NCBI GenBank assembly: GCA_003542955.1
Contig: DPJP01000068.1
Coordinates: 11,818 to 16,863 of the forward strand
Source of the DNA: Armatimonadota bacterium
Lineage (GTDB): Bacteria > Armatimonadota > Zipacnadia > Zipacnadales > UBA11051
Direction: 5' to 3'
DNA: 5,046 nt
Made by a program: the position numbers and the translations under genes. Numbering within the stretch: the stretch's first letter is position 1; every line of letters begins with the position of its first letter. Of the stretch, positions 1 to 5,046 are shown in pieces. A model generated the notes under the pieces. The model searched no databases. It was given only the letters and a program-made list of their open reading frames with translations, and was not told where the DNA came from.

Positions 1-25
1 GGTAGGGGCCCGCATCCGGATCAGT

Positions 26-1540
26 TCAGTGGGGCCTGCCGTAGAAGCTCTGCAGGGCGGGCGGCAGGCCGGAGTAGGCCTCGAAGACCGCCTCGTAGGC
101 ATCGGCATTGGCCGACGGCTCGAAGACCTGCGTCGCGCCGACCATCTTCTCCTGGGCCTCGGCGATGCTCCCGTAGGTACCCCCGCCGACGAATGCGAAC
201 ATCGACGCCCCGAGCACCGTGGCCTCCTTCTGCTCGATCGTCGTGACGGGCAGTCGGCAGACGTCGGCACGGATCTGATTCCAGAGCGGGTTCTTCGACC
301 CGCCGCCGACGACGCGGATGCCTGTGCAGGGCGACTCGCAGCCGCGGGAGAGGATGCCGACGGCCTGCCTGAGTTGGCAACTGAGGCCCTCGAGCGCGGC
401 ACGGTAGAGATGATCCCTGGTGGTCGAGAGACCCAGCCCCAGGACGGTGCCCTCAGTCTGGTGGCGGCGCAGCGGGCCGGTGCCGGAGACGAAACTCGGA
501 ATCACCATGGTGCCATCGCAGCCGCGCCTGATCTTTTCCGCGGCTCCCACCATGTCTCCGTAGCCGGTCTCGCGGCCCTTGCTGTCGGTGTAGAACTGGT
601 CGCGGAGCCACTCGAGCACGCCCGAGCCCATCATCAGCATCTGGGGGTTGAACTTGCCGGGCTCGGCATCGGCCTCGATGAGCAGCCCATCGTCGAAGTC
701 CTGCTTCGAGGGTGCGAAGGTGTTCGAGCGCAGCATGAGAATCTCCCAGGTGCCGCTGCTGAGGATCACCTCGCCCGGCCCCGCGCCGGAGCCGACGGCG
801 GCGAACTGCGTGTCGTGCCCGGCGGCAACGACCGGAAGATGCTCGGGAAGGCCCGTTGCCTTCGCGGCCTCGGCGCTCACCCTGCCGATGACGGCCCCGG
901 GGTCGATAATCGGCGGGAAGAGGTCCGCGCGCACTCCCGCCCATTCGAGCAGCCGGTCGGAGAAGCGTCTCTGCGCCATGTCCATGGCCATCATGGTGCC
1001 GGCGGCGGTGGCGTCAAGAGAGTGCGCCCCGCACAGGAGCATGCTGAAAAGCCCCGGCATCATCAGCCAGTGCTTCGCATCGGCCAGCGCACGCGGCTCA
1101 TGCTCATGCAGCCAGCGGAGCTTGAGCAGCGTGTTGAAGCCGATGATCTGGTAGCCGCTGGTCTGGTAGAGCGTCCAGGCGTCGATATCGCTCTCGATGT
1201 CGCGCGCGAGCTGCTCGGTCCGGTCATCCTGCCAGCTGATCGGTGGGTAGAGCAGGTCACCATCGGCCGAGACCGGCGCGCCGTCGGCTCCCCATGTCGT
1301 GACCGTCACCCCGCACAGTCGGTCCGGGTCGATCTCCTCCATGCACTGTCTGCCGGCGGTGCAGAGCCGGTCCCACAGAGCATCGAGGTCCCAGACCATG
1401 TACCCGTCCGGCATGCCCTCCTGATGCACGGGCCCGCCGGGGGACGACCAACTCGCCACCAGCTGCCCGCCGGCATCGACAACGACAACGGTCAGGTTCG
1501 TTGACCCGCAATCAAAGACCACTGCCAGGTCACGTTTCAT
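26..1540 (-). CDS. fucK: FGGY-family carbohydrate kinase, L-fuculokinase-like
   Basis: Cytoplasmic ATP-dependent sugar kinase of the FGGY family. By family knowledge FucK converts L-fuculose to L-fuculose 1-phosphate. The 504-aa product has the N-terminal phosphate-binding motif DCGSTN (residues 10-15), TTWGADGA (81-88), the GHDTQFA motif with probable catalytic base Asp243 (241-247), SSGTWEILMLRS (261-272), GSGVLEWLR (305-313), YRAALEGLSCQL (379-390) and the C-terminal nucleotide-site motif VGGGSKNPLWNQI (411-423). These match my memory of E. coli FucK nearly block for block; FucK is slightly shorter, about 470-480 aa. I place the start at the ATG at 1538-1540: GGAGGG lies 9 nt upstream, and MKRD aligns with the FucK N-terminus. 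A TTG two codons earlier (1544-1546) has only 3 nt spacing. It lies 61 bp downstream of the aldolase-like gene, so it is probably the second cistron. Substrate is inferred: a rhamnulose, xylulose or AI-2-type kinase is possible but fits less well. Confidence 0.88.
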   Translation of the reverse strand: MKRDLAVVFDCGSTNLTVVVVDAGGQLVASWSSPGGPVHQEGMPDGYMVWDLDALWDRLCTAGRQCMEEIDPDRLCGVTVTTWGADGAPVSADGDLLYPPISWQDDRTEQLARDIESDIDAWTLYQTSGYQIIGFNTLLKLRWLHEHEPRALADAKHWLMMPGLFSMLLCGAHSLDATAAGTMMAMDMAQRRFSDRLLEWAGVRADLFPPIIDPGAVIGRVSAEAAKATGLPEHLPVVAAGHDTQFAAVGSGAGPGEVILSSGTWEILMLRSNTFAPSKQDFDDGLLIEADAEPGKFNPQMLMMGSGVLEWLRDQFYTDSKGRETGYGDMVGAAEKIRRGCDGTMVIPSFVSGTGPLRRHQTEGTVLGLGLSTTRDHLYRAALEGLSCQLRQAVGILSRGCESPCTGIRVVGGGSKNPLWNQIRADVCRLPVTTIEQKEATVLGASMFAFVGGGTYGSIAEAQEKMVGATQVFEPSANADAYEAVFEAYSGLPPALQSFYGRPH

Positions 1541-1549
1541 CCTCAATCA

Positions 1550-1555
1550 CCCTCC
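1550..1555 (-). promoter_or_regulatory. Ribosome binding site of the kinase gene
   Basis: GGAGGG on the minus strand sits 9 nt before the ATG at 1538-1540 and only 3 nt before the in-frame TTG at 1544-1546. The spacing favours the ATG as the true start. Confidence 0.7.
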
Positions 1556-1562
1556 ATGAGTG

Positions 1563-1584
1563 GGTGCGTGCTCTTGTGCGCACC
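1563..1584 (-). other. Intercistronic hairpin between aldolase-like and kinase genes
   Basis: Arms GGTGCG and CGCACC form a perfect 6-bp GC-rich stem around a 10-nt loop, between the stop of the upstream gene (1602) and the kinase ribosome binding site. No T-run follows it, so it is unlikely to be a terminator. It could be an mRNA stability or processing element, or chance in GC-rich DNA. Confidence 0.3.
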
Positions 1585-1601
1585 GGGCCTGTCTGCCGCG
1601 C

Positions 1602-2411
1602 CTACCGCACGCCGTACTCGGTCGCGGCGGCATCGGGGTCCTTCTCGTCCTTGACGACGGCCTGGAGAGCGCGCAGCAGGGCGGCCGGGTTTGCCGTGCC
1701 CGTGATCTCCCTCCCTACCCGGACACCGCGGGCTCCCGCCTTGACCGCCTGGTAGGCGAAGTGGAGCACATCAAGCTTCGTCGCCGCCGCCGTCTGTGGC
1801 ATCGCCAGCAGCGGCACCGAGACCGCCGCGGCGGTTTCGGCAAAGCGCTCTCCCGTGAAGATGCTGATGACCGCGTCCGCGCCGAGTTCAGCCACCAGTC
1901 TGCAGCCGGCATCAGTCTGCGCGAAAAGCGCGTCGGCGAGCATGCTGCCCGCGTGCGGGGGCCGCACTTCACCAATCAGCGGGACCCCGCAGCGCAGCTT
2001 CTCGCCGACCGCGCGCGCTACGGCGGCCACCGCCGCGGCATCGGCCTCGGCGTCGGTGCGCGTCATCGCCAGCGACATGAGCACCATGTCCGCGCCCATC
2101 GCCTGCGCGGCGGCAGGCTCAACCACTGCCGCAGTCGAGGGAACGCGATAGCCGTCCGTCTGCGGGGGGGCCGCCCAGTCGAGGCGGACGACGGCCAACG
2201 GTGCGCCGCGGTAGTCGAAGCCGTGCGCGCAGCGGCGCAGCATACCCGATGTGAGTATGATGCCGTCGGCCTCGGCCAGCTCGGAGATCCCTTCAGGGCT
2301 GACGACGGGTCCACGCCCGGTCTCACCCAGCAGACACTCGTCGAGTGCGACCAACACGGCGCGCTGCCCCTTGCGGAACAGGCGGTTCAGCCGCATCCAT
2401 TGACCTATCAT
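1602..2411 (-). CDS. DeoC/FbaB/LsrF-fold class I aldolase-like protein lacking the Schiff-base lysine
   Basis: The 269-aa product has a TIM-barrel aldolase layout. An early strand with an Asp motif, AVLVALDE (18-25), stands where relatives have a DHG motif. VPLIGEV (143-149) follows in the middle. ELGADAVISIFTGE (175-188) lies where relatives have GAD-x-x-K-T-x-Y-T-G. The C-terminal phosphate-binding part is AYQAVKAGARGVRVGREI (219-236), then NPAALLRALQAVV (241-253), closely resembling the end of LsrF and archaeal-type fructose-bisphosphate aldolase. Family members use the lysine of the K-T motif to form a Schiff base; here a gap-free comparison puts Ile182 there. Activity may be lost, changed, or dependent on another residue. 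The ATG at 2409-2411 is chosen because GGAGGG lies 5 nt upstream and the family fold begins soon after. Extension of the frame further upstream would run into the divergent gene. It is the likely first cistron with the downstream sugar kinase. The fold is confident; the reaction is unknown. Confidence 0.8.
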   Translation of the reverse strand: MIGQWMRLNRLFRKGQRAVLVALDECLLGETGRGPVVSPEGISELAEADGIILTSGMLRRCAHGFDYRGAPLAVVRLDWAAPPQTDGYRVPSTAAVVEPAAAQAMGADMVLMSLAMTRTDAEADAAAVAAVARAVGEKLRCGVPLIGEVRPPHAGSMLADALFAQTDAGCRLVAELGADAVISIFTGERFAETAAAVSVPLLAMPQTAAATKLDVLHFAYQAVKAGARGVRVGREITGTANPAALLRALQAVVKDEKDPDAAATEYGVR

Positions 2412-2416
2412 GGGGA

Positions 2417-2422
2417 CCCTCC
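2417..2422 (-). promoter_or_regulatory. Ribosome binding site of the aldolase-like gene
   Basis: GGAGGG on the minus strand, 5 nt before the ATG at 2409-2411. It decides the start of a frame that stays open for a further 414 bases upstream without other coding signs. Confidence 0.75.
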
Positions 2423-2608
2423 GGGTCGTATGCTCGGCACGGTGTTGATCACAGTCCACGGCGCTGCGACACCGGAGGTAGTTCCCTGCGTCGGGCGGTC
2501 CTCCCTGCGAGTCGGCGCGCGATTGTCGCAGGAACTGCGCGCCGGTGCGAGAATACTGGATCGAATAGCGCGGGCCGGACAGGCGCAATCTGAGCGCGAG
2601 TCCGGCGC

Positions 2609-2637
2609 TTGCAGGCGCCCATGGCGGGGTATATACT
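2609..2637 (+). promoter_or_regulatory. Probable sigma-70-type promoter for the M48 protease gene
   Basis: TTGCAG (2609-2614) and TATACT (2632-2637) are separated by 17 bp. The -10 matches the consensus at 5 of 6 positions; the -35 matches at 3 of 6, including the TTG. The expected transcription start, near 2644, would give a leader of about 95 nt before the ATG at 2740. The -35 hexamer is the loop of a short inverted repeat (GGCGC at 2604-2608, GCGCC at 2615-2619). A second TATACT at 2646-2651 lacks a good -35. Confidence 0.5.
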
Positions 2638-2650
2638 GTACGGTATATAC
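2629..2650. promoter_or_regulatory. Operator-like near-palindrome with two GTATATAC half-sites
   Basis: GTATATAC occurs at 2629-2636 and again at 2643-2650, separated by TGTACG. Each half is itself a perfect palindrome, and the whole 22 bp is symmetric except for one position pair in the spacer. It also reads as a 10-bp direct repeat GGTATATACT with a 14-bp period (2628-2637 and 2642-2651). This AT-rich block stands out in GC-rich surroundings. It covers the -10 and predicted start of the rightward promoter, which is repressor-operator geometry. A dimeric regulator such as a GntR-family protein is a plausible binder, but no regulator gene is present here. Confidence 0.6.
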
Positions 2651-2725
2651 TAGGACAGATAGTAGCGTGGTCTGTGAACATTCTGTGCCGACTGGTGGTC
2701 AGAAGCAGTACGCCACCACATGACG

Positions 2726-2732
2726 AAGGGGA
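2726..2732 (+). promoter_or_regulatory. Ribosome binding site of the M48 protease gene
   Basis: AAGGGGA lies 7 nt before the ATG at 2740. No comparable site precedes the in-frame GTG at 2674. Only the ATG puts a signal peptide at the very N-terminus, so it is preferred. Confidence 0.65.
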
Positions 2733-2739
2733 ACACGAA

Positions 2740-4722
2740 ATGCCACACCTGACCAGAACTCTTCTCAGGCAGTTGGTGCCCATTGCGTGCGTCGCCGTTG
2801 CGCTCGCTGCTCTCACCGGCTGCAACGAGGACTCCGTTGAGCGCTCGCTTGGCAGCCAGACCGCTCAAGCCGTCGAGCATCACTATATGGTCGACAAGGA
2901 CCCGTTGCTGAACGAGTATGTGACCACCATGGGCCAGATGCTCGTGGCGCACTCGTCCCGGCAGCAGATTCCCTACAGGTTCCGGGTGCTCGACACCGAC
3001 ATGGTGAACGCCTTCGCGGCGCCTTACGGGCACATCTACTTCCTCCGCGGCATGCTCGACTTCGCCGACACCGAGGACGAGGTGTGGTTTGTCGGGGCTC
3101 ATGAGGTCACGCATATCGTCAAGCGCGATTCGATCAAGTCGCTCAAGAACAGCATTCTGTTCAACATCGGCGTCGCCATCATCGGCGGCGAAAGCCGGAC
3201 GGTCGGCGACATCGCCGGGATCGGCGCCGGCCTCCTGATGCTGCGCTACAGCCGCGATGACGAGCGCGACGCCGACGACGGCGGCTGTGACCTTATCTAC
3301 GCGGCCGGGTACGACCCGCGTGGCTCGCTCGCCTTCTTCGAGCGGCTCGAGAAGCACTACGGACACGGAAAGCCCTCCTCACTCGAGCAGCTTCTGCTCA
3401 CCCACCCGGCCAATCCGGATCGCATCAAGCGGCAGTTGGCGCGTGACATGCTCAAGCCGGATGCCATCGAGCCGAACCTCCACATCGCCCGCGGCTACCA
3501 GCGCCGCAGCCAGTACGTCCAGGCCGCACAGGCATTCTCGCAGGTAGCGCAGGCCAATCCCACCGTTACCGACGCCCATACCGGGCTCGGCGACTGCTTC
3601 GCCGCCGTAGGGCGTCTGCAGGAGGCCAGGGCGGAGTACCAGAAGGCGCTCAACCTGCAGGCCCGTGACTCCTATGCCGTGCGACAGCTCGCAGCAGTGC
3701 CCCAGAGCCCGGCAACACTCCCGGCGCCCGCACCGGCCGACGCCACAAGGGCGGGCATACTGCTCGCGCAGGCCGGAGCACTGCAGACGGCTATCAACGA
3801 CCTGAATGCCAGCAAGACGCAGTTCGAGGCCCAGGTCGCCAGGCAGATGTCGCAGGCCGTCGAGATATCGCGCGACTCCTCGGGCATGATCCTCGGCCTC
3901 TCGGAGTCGAGCCCGGAGTTCACGACCCCCCAGCAGGATATCTTCATGGGCGCGAGCGCGGCCATCGGCGATGCCAACTCGGCCGTCTACGCCGTCGAGG
4001 CCATCAAGGGCAGGTTCGAAGACGCGAACGCGCGCTGCGCAGGCATCAAGCAGCGCTTGCAGGCAGCCTTGACCGCATCGAAGGCAGGCAGGGGGGCGGC
4101 CGGGGATGTGGCTATCGCCGAACGTTCACTGGTCTCCTTCACGCGTGCCGTGGCTGAGTTCGACATGGCGGCCGACGCCGCGCTGCCCGCGCTCGCAGCC
4201 GTCGTCAACGCCCAGAATGCCGCCCAGGACACCGCCACATACCTCGAACTGATGACCAAGTACCCGAAGGTCGACAAGTACAACGAATTGGTCAAGCAGG
4301 CTGCCGAGCAGACCGGGAAGCTGACCGAGGCTGCCAACAACGCCCTGGGCAAGTCCAAGAAGGTGACGCGCCAGGCTGAGGGCCGGGCGCTGCTGGCACG
4401 GATCAACATCGCCGGCCTGGGGATCAACGCGGAGATGCGCGGGGCATTCGACGGCATGGTCGCCCACTACACGATGAGCCGCCCGGAGGATGTCGCCAGG
4501 CTCCGCGCCCAGGGCATGGGCCACGGCGATGCCGCATTCGCCCTGGCGGCAGCCAAGGCCACCGGCCTGGACCCGGCAAGCTATGCGACGACGCTTTCGG
4601 ACCACAGCATGATCGACGCCATCGCCGGCGGAGGAGTCAAGCTCGGCGGACCGATCATCCTGTTGCGCTACCTGGCAAACGCCATGGAGAAGGAGCTTGA
4701 GCTCGCCGAGCAGGCCGGTTGA
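2740..4722 (+). CDS. M48-family zinc metalloprotease lipoprotein with TPR repeats and long helical C-terminus
   Basis: A 660-aa envelope peptidase, probably lipid-anchored. Residues 1-28 form a lipoprotein signal peptide: basic start, hydrophobic core 12-25, lipobox LTGC with Cys28. The M48 domain (about 38-235) shows AFAAPYGHIYFLRGML (91-106), the zinc motif HEVTH (121-125) with catalytic Glu122, the third ligand Glu175 in YSRDDERDADDGG (170-182), and THPANPDRIKR (221-231). Two TPR-like repeats follow (about 247-316), then a Pro/Ala linker (319-335) and an Ala-rich helical region (336-575) with coiled-coil-like stretches. A C-terminal segment has GMGHGDAAFALAAAKATGLDP (592-612 region). The M48 plus TPR order resembles BepA, which degrades or helps assemble outer-membrane proteins, but BepA is about 490 aa and lacks this C-terminus. 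All zinc residues are present, so it should be active. It is probably monocistronic, with its own promoter and terminator. The substrate is unknown. Confidence 0.9.
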   Translation: MPHLTRTLLRQLVPIACVAVALAALTGCNEDSVERSLGSQTAQAVEHHYMVDKDPLLNEYVTTMGQMLVAHSSRQQIPYRFRVLDTDMVNAFAAPYGHIYFLRGMLDFADTEDEVWFVGAHEVTHIVKRDSIKSLKNSILFNIGVAIIGGESRTVGDIAGIGAGLLMLRYSRDDERDADDGGCDLIYAAGYDPRGSLAFFERLEKHYGHGKPSSLEQLLLTHPANPDRIKRQLARDMLKPDAIEPNLHIARGYQRRSQYVQAAQAFSQVAQANPTVTDAHTGLGDCFAAVGRLQEARAEYQKALNLQARDSYAVRQLAAVPQSPATLPAPAPADATRAGILLAQAGALQTAINDLNASKTQFEAQVARQMSQAVEISRDSSGMILGLSESSPEFTTPQQDIFMGASAAIGDANSAVYAVEAIKGRFEDANARCAGIKQRLQAALTASKAGRGAAGDVAIAERSLVSFTRAVAEFDMAADAALPALAAVVNAQNAAQDTATYLELMTKYPKVDKYNELVKQAAEQTGKLTEAANNALGKSKKVTRQAEGRALLARINIAGLGINAEMRGAFDGMVAHYTMSRPEDVARLRAQGMGHGDAAFALAAAKATGLDPASYATTLSDHSMIDAIAGGGVKLGGPIILLRYLANAMEKELELAEQAG

Positions 4723-4752
4723 CCCCAGGCGCGCCCGGCACAGTAGGACACA

Positions 4753-4795
4753 GGGGGCGTGCGTCGGAAGGCGCATGCCCCCGGTCGTTTGTTGT
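4753..4795 (+). terminator. Intrinsic terminator after the M48 protease gene
   Basis: GGGGGCGTGCG (4753-4763) pairs with CGCATGCCCCC (4772-4782) over 11 bp with one G-U wobble, closing an 8-nt loop. A T-rich but interrupted tail, GTCGTTTGTTGT (4784-4795), follows. It lies 30 bp after the stop codon and separates this transcript from the next gene. Confidence 0.8.
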
Positions 4796-4851
4796 AGAGG
4801 TCACGGATGGCGATTCGCTGGTGCGGGGTACTGCGGCGCGGTTGGTGGCCT

Positions 4852-4858
4852 GAGGTGA
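4852..4858 (+). promoter_or_regulatory. Ribosome binding site of the right-edge partial gene
   Basis: GAGGTGA, an excellent Shine-Dalgarno match, ends 6 nt before the ATG at 4865. It supports that start in the frame that stays open to the window end. Confidence 0.7.
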
Positions 4859-4864
4859 CACAAC

Positions 4865-5046
4865 ATGGCCGGACGGAGCAGACGCCGTATCTTCGTCGCA
4901 GTCGCAACCCTCGCCGCGGCCGTAGTTGCTGCCGTGGCGGCGATCATCTACGCGGGAGAGTACCCCGTCTTCAACGTCCCCGGCGTGTTGGCCGCCCGCC
5001 AGACGCTCCTGGGCGCTGACGAGGAATCGGCCCGGCGGCACTTCTA
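4865..5046 (+). CDS. Membrane-anchored protein of unknown function, partial (3' end outside the window)
   Basis: Only the first 60 codons plus two bases are visible, and the frame has no stop before the edge. The N-terminus has a basic cluster (GRSRRR, residues 3-8). It is followed by a hydrophobic, Ala/Val-rich segment of about 21 residues (9-29, ending AAIIYA), a typical inside-positive membrane anchor or uncleaved signal sequence. The next part, GEYPVFNVPGVLAARQTLLG (31-50), then a charged stretch ADEESARRH (51-59), would lie outside the membrane. No lipobox and no clear signal-peptidase I site is evident. A strong ribosome binding site precedes the ATG. The terminator upstream implies its own promoter in 4796-4850, but I see no good one. 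I do not recognise the family. Confidence 0.65.
   Translation, partial: MAGRSRRRIFVAVATLAAAVVAAVAAIIYAGEYPVFNVPGVLAARQTLLGADEESARRHF

Larger units (their letters stand above)
2412..2739. other. Divergent intergenic control region
   Basis: These 328 bases separate the minus-strand sugar unit from the plus-strand protease gene. They hold the palindromic GTATATAC operator-like element and a rightward promoter, listed separately, plus the two ribosome binding sites. TCCCTGCG occurs twice (2483-2490 and 2502-2509) with a 19-bp period, about two helical turns. I find no convincing leftward promoter: TATTCT-like and TATTCG-like hexamers near 2540-2555 on the minus strand lack a good -35 at normal spacing. 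No convincing small gene, riboswitch or tRNA is seen. Confidence 0.6.

Noticed and set aside
1..15. Possible start of a third operon gene on the minus strand (ATG at 13-15)
   Set aside because: Only five codons are visible, with no good Shine-Dalgarno sequence, so it cannot be supported. The palindrome ATCCGGAT at 14-21 is too short to interpret.
29..1504. Long open frame of 491 codons on the plus strand opposite the kinase gene
   Set aside because: It mirrors the codon structure of the kinase gene in GC-rich DNA. Its translation is rich in Arg, Gly, Ala and His with no family motif, while the minus strand has unmistakable FGGY motifs.
2535..2600. Leftward promoter for the sugar unit
   Set aside because: TATTCT-like and TATTCG-like -10 candidates exist, but the -35 candidates are poor (CGGCCC) or at 15-bp spacing (TTGCGC). 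The evidence was too weak to list.
1560..2723. 387-codon plus-strand frame opposite the aldolase-like gene and through the intergenic region
   Set aside because: Arg-rich, low-complexity translation with no recognisable domain. It crosses the predicted operator and promoter and is antisense to a gene with clear family motifs.
2674..2739. GTG start 22 codons upstream for the protease
   Set aside because: It has no Shine-Dalgarno site and would bury the lipoprotein signal peptide 22 residues inside the protein.
2412..2825. N-terminal extension of the aldolase-like frame up to an upstream start
   Set aside because: The extension has no family similarity, overlaps the signal peptide region of the divergent protease gene, and is made unnecessary by a strong ribosome binding site at 2417-2422.
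2650..3366. 238-codon minus-strand frame opposite the protease N-terminal half
   Set aside because: Antisense shadow of the M48 domain. The translation has no domain and the plus strand carries HExxH, the third zinc ligand and a lipobox.
4126..4776. 216-codon minus-strand frame across the protease 3' end and terminator
   Set aside because: It runs antisense through the terminator hairpin and shows no motif or convincing ribosome binding site.

Overview
This is a GC-rich bacterial window with dense CDSs, strong GGAGG-type ribosome binding sites and an intrinsic terminator. A lipobox-bearing M48 protease with TPRs suggests a bacterium with a lipoprotein-anchored envelope, probably diderm. The phylum cannot be fixed from sequence alone. 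Armatimonadota or a similar GC-rich environmental lineage is a weak guess. No mobile element, CRISPR array, tRNA or rRNA is visible.

Left half (26-2411, minus strand): a two-gene, probably co-transcribed catabolic unit. The promoter-proximal gene (1602-2411) encodes a 269-aa protein of the DeoC/FbaB/LsrF class I aldolase fold, but the position of the Schiff-base lysine is isoleucine. The next gene (26-1540), 61 bp further on, encodes a 504-aa FGGY carbohydrate kinase that most resembles L-fuculokinase (FucK). A kinase plus a class I aldolase-fold protein suggests phosphorylation of a deoxy-sugar or similar ketose followed by processing of the sugar phosphate. The altered aldolase active site leaves the second step open.

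Middle (2412-2739): a 328-bp divergent intergenic region. It holds a plausible sigma-70-type promoter reading right. A striking near-palindrome of two GTATATAC half-sites overlaps the -10 element and the predicted transcription start, as expected for a repressor operator.

Right half (2740-4722, plus strand): a 660-aa M48-family zinc metalloprotease lipoprotein with two TPR-like repeats and an unusual Ala-rich helical C-terminal extension of about 340 residues. It ends in a good hairpin terminator (4753-4795). A second plus-strand gene begins at 4865 behind a strong Shine-Dalgarno site and runs off the window. Only 60 codons are visible, showing an N-terminal membrane anchor. Nothing directly links the sugar genes to the protease, apart from the shared divergent control region.
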